From Paguma larvata (Eukaryota > Chordata > Mammalia > Carnivora > Viverridae): 64,000 nt of DNA. The stretch spans positions 39,969,030 through 40,033,029 of the forward strand of contig CM057841.1 of the NCBI GenBank assembly GCA_030068075.1, written 5' to 3'. This document shows positions 55,729-64,000 of the stretch, piece by piece. Both the position numbers and the translations under genes were made by a program. Each line of letters begins with the position of its first letter. The first letter of the stretch is position 1. Under the pieces are notes generated by a model that was not told where the DNA came from, made no database searches, and saw only the letters and a list, made by a program, of their open reading frames with translations.

Positions 55729-56498
55729 GATGACTGCACCAAAAAACTACTAGAACTGATAAATGAATTTAGTAAGATTGTAAGATAGAAAATCAATATA
55801 CAGAAATGTGTTGCCTTTGTATGCACTAATAATGAAGTAGCAGAAAGAGAAATTAAGAAAACAATCCCATTTACAATTGTAGCAAAAATTATAAAATACC
55901 TACCCAAAGCAATTTGCTGCTTTAATGCATTCCTTATCATAATATCAACAGTAGTTTTCACAGAACTGGAACAAATAATCCTAAAATAAACCTAGAAAGA
56001 AACCTCATCAAGGAGGTAAAATACCTTTACTCTGAAAACTATAAAACATTGATGAAAGAAATTTAAGTCAACACAAACATATGGAAAGGTATTCCATCCT
56101 CACGGATTAGAGGAACAAATATTTTTAAATTGTCCATACTACCCAAAGCAATTTGCAGCTTTAATTGATTCCTTGTCATAATACCAACAGTAGTTTTCAC
56201 AGAACTGGGACAAATAATCCTAAAATTTGTATAGAATCACAAAAGAAGATAAGTAGCTAAAGTTATCTTGACAAGAAGAACAAAAACTAAAGCTATCTTG
56301 AACAAGAAGCTTGAAATCCCAGATTTCAAGATAAACTACAAAGCTGTAGTAATCAAAACAGTATGATACTGGAACAAAAATAGACACATAGATCAATGGA
56401 ATAGAATAGTTACTCCAGAAATAGATCTGTGATTATATGGCCAGTTAATCTTTGACAAAAGAGGCAAGACTAGGCAATAGGAAAAATACAGTCTTTTC

Positions 56499-56720
56499 TT
56501 TTTTTTTAATTTTTTTAGTGTTTATTTATTTTTGAGAGACATAGAGACAGAGTATGAGCAGGGGAAGGGCAGAGAGAAAGGGACATACAAAGTCTGAAGC
56601 AGGATCCAGGCTCTGAGCCATCAGCACAGAGCCCGATTCAGGGCTCGAACTCACACACCGTGGGATCATGTCCTGAGCGGAAGTCAGCTCCTTAACCAAC
56701 TGAGCCGCCCATATGCCCCA
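56499..56720 (-). mobile_element. CAN-SINE inserted in the plus-strand L1
   Basis: The tail complement GTGTTTATTTATTTTTGAGAG, the linker, 'GGCTCTGAGCCATCAGCACAG' and the head complement are present. An 11-bp duplication, acagtcttttc, lies at 56,488-56,498 and about 56,724-56,734. Confidence 0.93.
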
Positions 56721-56856
56721 AAGACAGTCTTTTCAATAAGTGGTGTTGAGAAAACTGGACAGCTACATGCAACTGGACCACTTTCTTACACATACACAAA
56801 AATATATTCAAAATGGATTAAGGACCTAAACATAAGAACTAAAACCATAAAAGTCC

Positions 56857-57100
56857 AGGGCGCCTGGGTGGCTCAGTCGGTTAAGCGGCTGACTTCAGCT
56901 CAGGTCATGATCTCGCGGTCTGTGAGTTCGAGCCCCGCGTCGGGCTCTGTGCTGATGGCTCAGAGAAAGCCTGGAGCCTGCTTCAGATTCTGTGTCTCCC
57001 TCTCTCTCTGCCCCTCCCCTGCTCACTCTCTGTCTCTTTGTCTCTCAAAATATACGTTAAATTTTTTAAAAAAAATTAAAAAAAAAATAATAAAATAAAA
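56857..57100 (+). mobile_element. Felid CAN-SINE, young copy
   Basis: This is a near-consensus felid SINE (GGGCGCCTGGGTGGCTCAG, TCTCGCGGTCTGTGAGTTCG, CCGCGTCGGGCTCTGTGC). It retains CpGs that decay quickly in old copies, and has a 4-bp AAAG insertion near 56,965. A 17-bp duplication with one mismatch, taaaaccataaaagtcc, flanks it at 56,840-56,856 and 57,101-57,117. Confidence 0.95.
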
Positions 57101-57869
57101 TAAAACCATAAAAATCCTAGAAGACGGCTCAAAAAGTAATCTCTCTGATATTGGGTGAGGCAATTTTTAGATATGTCTTCTGCGGCAAGAAAAACAAAAG
57201 CAAAAATAAACTTTTGGGAATACACCAAAATGAAAAGCCATTGTATAGCAAAGGAAACAATCAGGAAAACTAAAAGACAACTTACTGAATAGGGGGAAAT
57301 ATTAGCAAATGACATATCCAATTGAGGTTTAATATCCAAGATATATGAAAAATCTATACAACTCAACACCAACAAACCTCAAATAATCCAAGTAAAAATG
57401 GGCAGAAGACATGAACAGACATTTCATGTCTGTTCTCCAAAGACATACAGATGGCCAACAGCCACATGAAAAGATGCTCAATGTCACTCATAATCAGAGA
57501 AAAGCAAATCAAAACTATAATAAGATGTCATGCCTGTCAGAATAGTTAAAATTAAAAAAAAAAAAAAAACAAGAAACAGTAAATGTTGACGAGTATGTGG
57601 AGAAAAAGGAACCCTCCTACACTGTTGGTGGGAATACAAACTGGTGCAGCCACTGTGGAAAACAGTACGGAGGTTTCTCAAAAAAGTAAAAATGGAATTA
57701 CCACATAGTCCAGAAATTCCACCACTGTTGATTTACCCCAAAGAATATGAAAACACTAATTCAAAAAGATATGTGCATCCCTGTATTTATAGCAGCATTA
57801 TTTATACTAGCCAAATTATGGAAGCAACCCAGGTGTCCATTGATAGATGAACAAAATAAGAAAATGGAA

Positions 57870-58136
57870 ATATATATATACATATATACACACACACATA
57901 TATATGCATATATATACACACACATGCATATATAGGTATATGCATGTAAATGTGCATATACACACATATACGTATGCACATATATGCACACATATGTACA
58001 CACATATACACCATACACACACAAACATGTGTGTACATATGCATATATATGTGTATACATATGTATACACATGTGTGTATATGTGTGTATATGTATACGT
58101 ATATATGTATATATGTGTATGTATATATATATATGT
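57870..58136. repeat. Complex TA/CA-TA/TG repeat with strand switch
   Basis: About 267 bp of mostly alternating purine-pyrimidine sequence expanded inside L1 ORF2, at the place where L1 normally reads a short TATATACAC stretch before GGAATATTA. The left part is CA-rich and the right part (from about 58,027) TG-rich on the same strand. Frames of 66-124 codons on both strands (Tyr/Ile/His/Cys-rich) are artefacts. Confidence 0.92.
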
Positions 58137-58509
58137 TGGAATATTACTAAGCCATGAAAAAGAACGAAATCTTGTCATTTGCAACAATATGGATAGATTG
58201 AGATTGAATAATACTAAGTGAAATGTCAGTCGGAGAAAGAAAAATACTGTATAACTTTACTCATATGTGGCATTTAAGAAATAAAACAAATGAACAAAGA
58301 AGAAAAGAGACAAAACAAAAAACAGACTCTCCTCTATCAAGAACAAACTGATGGTCACCAGAGGGGAGGTGGTGGGAGGATGGGTGAAATAGTTGAAGGG
58401 GATAAGAATACATTTATCGTGATGAACAGTGACTAATATATAAAATTGTTAAATTACTATATTTTATACATGAAACTAATATAATACTATATATTATTTA
58501 TAAAAGTAC

Positions 58510-58620
58510 ATATTTACCAGTTTTGAGTCATTTAAATGAACTATTACATCCCATCTTTACATGACCTTATGTGATACCACTATGCCAAAAAGAAAATAAA
58601 ATGATAGCTTCATCCTGTAT
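58510..58620 (-). mobile_element. MIR SINE, right part
   Basis: Continuation of the MIR interrupted at 55,728. The interrupted halves join at the L1 duplication. Confidence 0.6.
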
Positions 58621-59599
58621 AATTTAATTTAATAATTTTATATATGACTTTAATTTACAGTATCATTAAAGAAATGAAACAGTCACTAAATTTTTATGAA
58701 ATTTTACATCATTTTATGTTGAAAAGAATATGATAAAGTTGTATTTGTTAATGAGAGTGTTCATAAAGAATCTTGGATATGGCAAGAGCCTACTTTCTTG
58801 AAGCAAATTGACCTGTACATTTTAGTTATATACAGATCTTTTGCTAATGGAGCTTATTTAAGATCTTTTAACCAGAGTTGTTTTCTTCTATTAGTATAAA
58901 GTATTGTGAAAATGTTTGCAAATTATTGTGGAAAATATTTCACAGAGGAAGTAATCATTGATCATAGAATCTCATTGAGCAATATCGTTGGAAAATAAAA
59001 TATGTTACAATGGTTTATTGATGATAAATATATCCTCCAGTAGTTAGTTACCAAGTTTTATATGTTTCCAGAACATGGAGCTATTTAAACTTATCAGAAT
59101 TACCCCATTAACATTAAAGTACTAAATAGACTTGCAGTTTTCTAAATTATCAGTTTAGCGAAGGAGGCATCATTTGGTATTTTGGAATACAGATCCGTCA
59201 TGACTAGTCCTCAGAAAAATCATATGATCCTCCATCTTGGCCATGTTAAAAAATACAGATTGGTATCTTGGAGTTGGTCTAAGATACCAAGAATTTCAAG
59301 GTTAGGACTTCTGATAAACTCTCTGAATGTTAGCTAACCATACTTAGTGCTGTGTTGTCCCTCTAAATATATTGAATATGAAATGTATGTCATTAATTTG
59401 AGTAAATGCACTCAGCATTTAAGAATGATATATACTAACTAGCTTTAATAACTAGATTTTTTTTTTTTTAAGTGGAGGGTATAAATTTACCCTAATCCCA
59501 AAAGAATCTGGGATAAAGGTCAGAGGTGGAAGTGAATGACCAGTTTTGATCTAAATGCTTCTTTTACTTTATTTTTTTTCTTTATGATTTTACAATTGA
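58621..59599. other. Unclassified AT-rich stretch
   Basis: No recognisable repeat or gene. A T-run lies at about 59,459-59,470. Confidence 0.45.
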
Positions 59600-59800
59600 T
59601 AAAATGAATTTTAATAGCAGGAGAGACTAAGCTACTAAATTCCACATCCTCTCAACCATTCTGTTTAGTGAATATCATGACCCATAAACTTTAATATAGA
59701 AAGTAGGGACTTGGATAATTAAGTAAATTCTCCAATAACACACAAAACTGAAGTTCACATTCAGGTCTTTGTACTTTAACTACAGAGTCCATTAGCAAAC
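59600..59800 (-). mobile_element. MIR-like remnant
   Basis: 'GGATAATTAAGTAAATTCTCC' and 'GAAGTTCACATTCAGGTCTTTG' resemble the reverse complement of MIR. Diverged. Confidence 0.45.
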
Positions 59801-60959
59801 ACTGCACCTCAATCTATGGTACTCCTTGGCCTGTTCTTTACTTTTTTCACTTATTTTTATATAAATTCACTGCAGCAGGACTTGCTGACCATCACAATGC
59901 CAGAGCCTGTATGCAGGACTACAGACAGAAAAATATACACTTGGGCCTGATTCATAAATTTGTTTTGAAAATTAAATGTAATGGTTTGTTTTGTAAAATG
60001 CTACAGTCATTAAGTAATAGTATTCTTTAGCAAAATTTGAAATTTATTTTCTCTTCCTTCTTAATAATAATAATTGTTATTATTATTCACACACTGTTCT
60101 TATCCTTGAGGAATTTAGATCTAATAGAAATAACAAACCTAAAGGTAAGTAAAATGATTATAGGAAGGAATTTTGTAGACATAAGAAGTGTTAGGAGTTT
60201 AGGAAATAATTCTTAGAGTATTTTGCTTAAGAGATATCCTAAATTTTGAGTCTGATTTAGTTGAGTAGAGAACAAGGAAGCCTCAACATCAAAACTTCCT
60301 TGAATAGAGACACTACATAAACTCTCAGGATCCCAAGTCAAAGAGCCCCTGAAGATGAGGACTTGAAGCTGGATAGATGGTGGTAGTAATCTCTCTTCAG
60401 GAGATTATAACCCTTCCTCTTCCATGAAGGCCAGTCACATCTCCTGAGGTTGAAAAAGCTCCTAGCAGAATCCAAATCAATTCAGAAGTGTCAAATTTCT
60501 CTGTAAGAGACAACAAAAACAGGAAACTTGTGGTGGCCCACATGGATTCCTTTCTCCCAAGATACCCGTTAGATCTAAAATGTTCTGCCCCTCATTCAAC
60601 TACAGGCGCTTTACAGAATTAACAGCACCAGTAATACTTGTTCTGGACACTGCCTCTATGAAACACGCATTAAATCGTCTGATCTCAGTTCTTCATGTCC
60701 CTACCGAACCATGGTGACTTGCAATGATATTTTTTTTTTCCTAGTCACAGATTAGTTCAGCTAGGATGAATCTGATTTTCACTTAAGTCTGTGCAGATTT
60801 CCTCCTGTGAGCTGCTGCTGGGTCTGCTGGGTTCCTGCCAAAGACGCTTCCTCACCTGGAATCTTGTTTAGAGTTTCAGGCAGAAAGTTGGCAGCTCAGA
60901 TGTTTGTAGTCATAGTAACTCCAGGGGAAGATTAGGGATGTACACACGTGAGAATGTTT
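59801..60959. other. Unclassified sequence
   Basis: No gene or named repeat. The palindrome-like AATAATAATAATTGTTATTATTATT near 60,062-60,087 could form a small hairpin. Confidence 0.4.
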
Positions 60960-61204
60960 GGCCTGTGAATGTGAGGCTGTCTTTTTCGATTCATCCTTCT
61001 ATCCATTCATTCACTGATTCATCCCTAAATATTCATTGAGAATCCCCTACATGCTCTACACTGTTTGATACTAGAAATGCTGAGTCAGAAATCATTTAGG
61101 TGCTGCTGCCTTTGAAGCGATCAGTCATTAATTGCTCACTGAGGAAATGCTACTGAGACTCTTATACATCAACCCCTCACTAGGTATCTCCTTGAAATAC
61201 AGAC
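60960..61204 (+). repeat. Ancient dispersed repeat, TTCATTCA head
   Basis: 'TATCCATTCATTCACTGATTC' and 'AAATATTCATTGAGAATCCCCTACATGC' match the start of the unnamed ancient family also seen at 3.2 and 18.5 kb. Confidence 0.45.
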
Positions 61205-61218
61205 AGAAGATAAATAGG

Positions 61219-61430
61219 GTTGCCTGGGTGGCTCAGTCAGTTAAGTATTCAACACTTGATTTCAGCACAAGTCATGATCTCACATTTTGTAGGTTTGAGC
61301 CCTGAGTCAGGCTCTGCGCTGATAGAGCAGAGCCTTCTTGGGATTCTCTCTCTCCCTCTCTCTGCCCCTCCCCTGTTTGTTCTCTCTGTCTCTCTCAAAA
61401 TAAATAAATAAACTTTAAAGAATTTTAAAA
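61219..61430 (+). mobile_element. CAN-SINE
   Basis: The head TTGCCTGGGTGGCTCAGTC, 'AAGTCATGATCTCAC', the CT linker and the CAAAATAAATAAATAAAC tail are present. A perfect 14-bp duplication, agaagataaatagg, lies at 61,205-61,218 and 61,431-61,444. It is moderately diverged. Confidence 0.95.
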
Positions 61431-61613
61431 AGAAGATAAATAGGAACTTCTGCCTGTCTGTATAGTAAGTGTGGTCTAGAAAATCCAGAAGAAGTAAGCA
61501 TCCACTGTACATAGACCTCAGTGCTCAGAACCATATAGATTATGTTTAATCTACTGATATGGAACCTCATAACAGCAAACAACTTCAATGCAATGAGAGA
61601 TATAACTCTTTAG
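61431..61613. other. Unclassified spacer
   Basis: Nothing recognisable between the SINE duplication and the hAT relic. Confidence 0.5.
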
Positions 61614-61808
61614 CAGTGGTTCTCCACCAGGGATTATTTTGACCTACCAGCCAAATATCTGGAAATATTTGGTTTCATACCTGGTGCATGCTACTAGCAT
61701 CTGATGGGTAGAGGAGGGATGCTGATAAACACCCTACAATGCACAGAACAGCCCCATTGCAGAATTACCTGGCCCTAAATGTCAGTGTGCACAGGTCGAG
61801 AAGCTCTG
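61614..61808 (+). mobile_element. MER-type hAT DNA transposon
   Basis: The terminal repeats read CAGTGGTTCTCCACC at the left and GGTCGAGAAGCTCTG at the right. The interior holds 'ACTAGCATCTGATGGGTAGAGG', 'ACACCCTACAATGCACAGAAC' and 'CTGGCCCTAAATGTC', typical of a common non-autonomous mammalian hAT family. No transposase. Confidence 0.8.
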
Positions 61809-62912
61809 TGTGTATACAGACACATACAGACAAAGTTAGGAGTGCAACTGAGGGTTTGATTTGCTATCTTGGGAACAATAAAATGCTGTCCAAAGGAGCA
61901 AGCATCTTAGTCTGGTGATTGTGGATTTCATCACAGATTGTATGGATGCTTGTGACCCTGAAATATTTTAAACACTGAGCAACACGAAGTCCTTTTTTGG
62001 TTTGTTTATTTTCACCAGAAGTTACTATGGGATATTTTACCATGTGATTTTGTTAGATATTTGCAAACAACTCTGTGAAGTAAACAGAACAAATACTATT
62101 TTCCTGTGGATCTTGAAACTCACAGAGATTACATTTTGTGTTTTTATATCCCTCCTTCCCTAAGTCTCTACTTTTAGTGAATGACATTATTCTAGTCTAA
62201 TAATGATTCCAAATGTACCAGCCTAATCCAGCAGCAAAAGAGAGAGGAGACTATCAGAAAATCTTCAGGAAGTAAACTGATTATATTCTCTTGGACAGAA
62301 AGTTGCATTTTGGGGGGATTAAAAATGAGATAACTTGTGCATTTTATCTTACTGGAATCCTTCCACATTCCAAGGATACCCTGATTAAGTAATACAGCAA
62401 ATGCCATCATTTTCAATAGGGAGGGTATTAATGATGCCTATTGAGACTCTCGAGAGGGGCACTGATTCTACAGAGCACACCCCAAAATGGCCCAGAAAGC
62501 CAAACAATTGTACAGAGATGGACTTGGTGAAGGAATTGGATACAGAGAGAATGTGGTTCAGCTTTATTAGACATTCTTCAGATGGACTTCCCACCTGTAG
62601 GCAAAGCCAGCACTTATCAGATGGTTCACTCCTCAGATACCTTGACCAACCGAAGGTTTGGCTGAGGCTCAGAATCATTCGACCAGTTGGCGATTTGTAG
62701 ATACTTCCTTTCTAAACAAATCTCTAACAGTTGTTTCTTTTACCTTCTAAACGTTTCTCTAATCTATTCTTTTATCTCTGCTGTCCAATGCACACCTAGT
62801 TTCAGCCACTGACTACCACCTTTTTAATGTTTTCTATAACCACGTAACATGTTAACTGTTACTTACTAATATAATTTATATTTATAAATTCAGAAACTTA
62901 AATCCATTTATT
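61809..62912. other. Unclassified sequence with opposing open frames
   Basis: A MIR-like scrap may lie at about 62,030-62,130 (minus). Frames of 99 codons (62,401-62,700, plus) and 97 codons (62,385-62,678, minus) overlap almost completely. Neither shows a known domain, and I cannot identify the underlying repeat or gene. Confidence 0.4.
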
Positions 62913-62929
62913 TAAAAAAGAAACCTTAT

Positions 62930-63152
62930 GGTTTGTGGTGCCTGGGTGGCTCAGTCGGTTAAGCCTCTAACTTTAGCTCAGGTCATGATCTTGTGGTCCA
63001 TGAGTTTGAACCTCGCGACAGGCTCTGTCCTGACAGCTTGGAGCTGGAGACTACTTTGATACTGTGTTTCCCTCTCTCTCTCTACCCCTCCCCTGCTAAC
63101 TGTCTCTCTCTCTTTAAAAAAAATAAATTAAAAAAATTAAAAACAAGAAATA
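62930..63152 (+). mobile_element. Felid CAN-SINE
   Basis: The head GGTGCCTGGGTGGCTCAGTC, the 'CTCAGGTCATGATCTTGTGG' segment and the CT linker are present. A perfect 17-bp duplication, taaaaaagaaaccttat, lies at 62,913-62,929 and 63,153-63,169. The A-rich tail is unusually long. Confidence 0.94.
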
Positions 63153-63169
63153 TAAAAAAGAAACCTTAT

Positions 63170-63303
63170 ATCCCAATTAAGAATGGAAAAGCAGCTCAGG
63201 ACAGAAAAGAGAAGATAAACTTAATTATAAATAAATAAGTACATAAATAAATAAATACATAAGTAAATATTTTATGAAATTTTGTAAAACATTATAAAAT
63301 TTT
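63170..63303. repeat. AAAT-rich spacer
   Basis: AT-rich spacer with (AAAT)n/(ACAT) patches at about 63,224-63,268. Confidence 0.7.
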
Positions 63304-63351
63304 ATATATGTATGTATATATATATATATATACATTTATACGTATATATAT

Positions 63352-63391
<40 letters not shown>

Positions 63392-63409
63392 TTTTTTTTT
63401 TTTATTTTA
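63304..63409. repeat. TA/CA repeat followed by T-run
   Basis: A mixed (TA)n, (CA)n and again (TA)n tract followed by a T-run ending near 63,409. Confidence 0.9.
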
Positions 63410-63576
63410 AAGGAGCTGTGTAGTTCTAGCTGGAAGCCATTGCATGGAGGTCAGCTCTGATTGTCAAGATGGGATTAGCAAGTTTCAGGGAGGTGTGAAT
63501 AACCATCTCCAAACTGAGACCCACTTTGTGTAATCAGAAGGACTGAAATAGCAATGAAAAAGGAGACTCATCATGT
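63410..63576. other. Unclassified spacer
   Basis: Nothing recognisable; it ends at the next SINE target site. Confidence 0.5.
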
Positions 63577-63592
63577 AAATGATGTTATTTTT

Positions 63593-63803
63593 TTTTTAAC
63601 GTTTATTTATTTTTGAGAGACATAGAGACAGAGCATGAGCAGGGGAAGGGCAGAGAGAAAGCGGGATACAGAATCTGAAGCAGGCTCCAGGCTCTGATGA
63701 GCCATCAGCACAGAGCCCGATGTAGGGCTCGAACTCACAGACCGTGAGATCATGACCTGAGCTGAAGCCGGCCACTTAACCGACTGAGCCACCCCGGCGC
63801 CCC
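63593..63803 (-). mobile_element. Felid CAN-SINE, young copy
   Basis: The tail complement, linker, 'GAGCCATCAGCACAGAGCCCG', 'CTCGAACTCACAGACCGTG' and head complement 'GAGCCACCCCGGCGCCCC' are close to the felid consensus. A perfect 16-bp duplication, aaatgatgttattttt, lies at 63,577-63,592 and 63,804-63,819. Confidence 0.96.
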
Positions 63804-63819
63804 AAATGATGTTATTTTT

Positions 63820-64000
63820 AACCTTGCTACACCCTGTAACTTACCCCATCCCCCCCAGTGATATGGATCCCTCATTTTGGGAAATGCTAGTTCAGAGCTT
63901 GTCATCTTAGCCCAGATTGTGGCAAAGCACTTAAATTGTACTCTCTGTCCCTGTTGCTCCAAAATACCTACCACTCTGAGGGGCCACATGACTTTGCTTT
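63820..64000. other. Unclassified end of window
   Basis: No assignable feature. A short C-run lies at about 63,850-63,856. Confidence 0.5.

Larger units (their letters stand above)
55729..58509 (+). mobile_element. 5'-truncated L1 (ORF2 C-terminal part and 3' UTR)
   Basis: A 12-bp duplication, atatttaccagt, flanks it at 55,717-55,728 and 58,510-58,521. It begins after the RT catalytic box and runs through the C-terminal part to the 3' UTR ('GGTCACCAGAGGGGAGG', 'GATGAACAGTGACTAATATA'). Recognisable ORF2 strings include [13 protein letters not shown] and KDMCIPVFIAALFILAKLWKQP, in shifted frames. An 87-bp internal duplication, a 267-bp simple repeat and two SINEs disrupt it. It is an inactive copy. 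Confidence 0.9.

Noticed and set aside
57761..58221. Overlapping frames of 66-124 codons rich in Tyr, Ile, His and Cys
   Set aside because: They are translations of a TA/CA/TG simple repeat inside an L1.
55727..58509. Possible active L1
   Set aside because: It is 5'-truncated, frameshifted and interrupted by a duplication, a simple repeat and two SINEs.

Overview
This is a 64 kb piece of a carnivoran nuclear genome, almost certainly from a cat (Felidae). The diagnostic evidence is fifteen tRNA-derived SINEs of the felid CAN-SINE type. They have the head GGCGCCTGGGTGGCTCAG, an A/B-box promoter region, a CT-rich linker and an AATAAA-containing A-tail, and most are flanked by clear target-site duplications. 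The DNA is AT-rich and CpG-poor. It holds ancient MIR, L2, MER5-type, MLT1-type and ERVL-LTR relics shared by placental mammals. I find no bacterial or viral genome organisation, no CRISPR array and no intact protein-coding gene. The window reads as intergenic or deep intronic sequence.

Layout. 1-24 kb: mostly unclassified sequence with scattered old repeats (L2 at 2.4 and 5.4 kb, MIRs, an L1M 3' end at 7.1 kb, MER5A at 16.5 kb, a Charlie-like hAT relic at 19.4 kb) and four felid SINEs. A 32-nt copy of the 5' end of U2 snRNA sits inside a MIR at 14.15 kb between 15-bp duplications. 24-31 kb: two SINEs in or beside a MIR pair, a purine-rich expansion inside another MIR, an L1M 3' end, two MLT1-type LTRs, a second L1M 3' end broken by (AC)n, a third SINE, and MLT1- and MLT2-type LTRs near 30 kb. 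31-36 kb: mainly unclassified sequence with MIRs and an old dispersed repeat. 36-39.1 kb: an old minus-strand L1 whose ORF2 end is joined to what looks like its 5' region, with two SINEs inside. 39-50 kb: mostly unclassified, with an L2, MIRs, an MLT1 LTR and a weak two-exon coding candidate at 43.5-45.1 kb. 50-58.6 kb: a nested transposon cluster. An L2 is split by a minus-strand carnivore L1 (51,064-55,642, with both ends and a duplication but large internal deletions). Beside it a MIR is split by a plus-strand 5'-truncated L1 (55,729-58,509), and three SINEs lie inside these L1s. 58.6-64 kb: unclassified DNA, a MER-type hAT relic and three more SINEs.

The only extended protein-like sequence is decayed L1 ORF2 (endonuclease, reverse transcriptase and C-terminal pieces), all carrying stops or frameshifts. 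Other open frames come from SINE consensus sequence, simple repeats or chance. The most informative points are the U2 mini-retrocopy, a perfect CTCF core-motif match in the L1 5' UTR, an 87-bp internal duplication in the plus-strand L1, and dateable SINE insertions. I see no credible new multi-gene biological system here. Family names come from memory of consensus sequences, not from a database search, so element boundaries without duplications are approximate.
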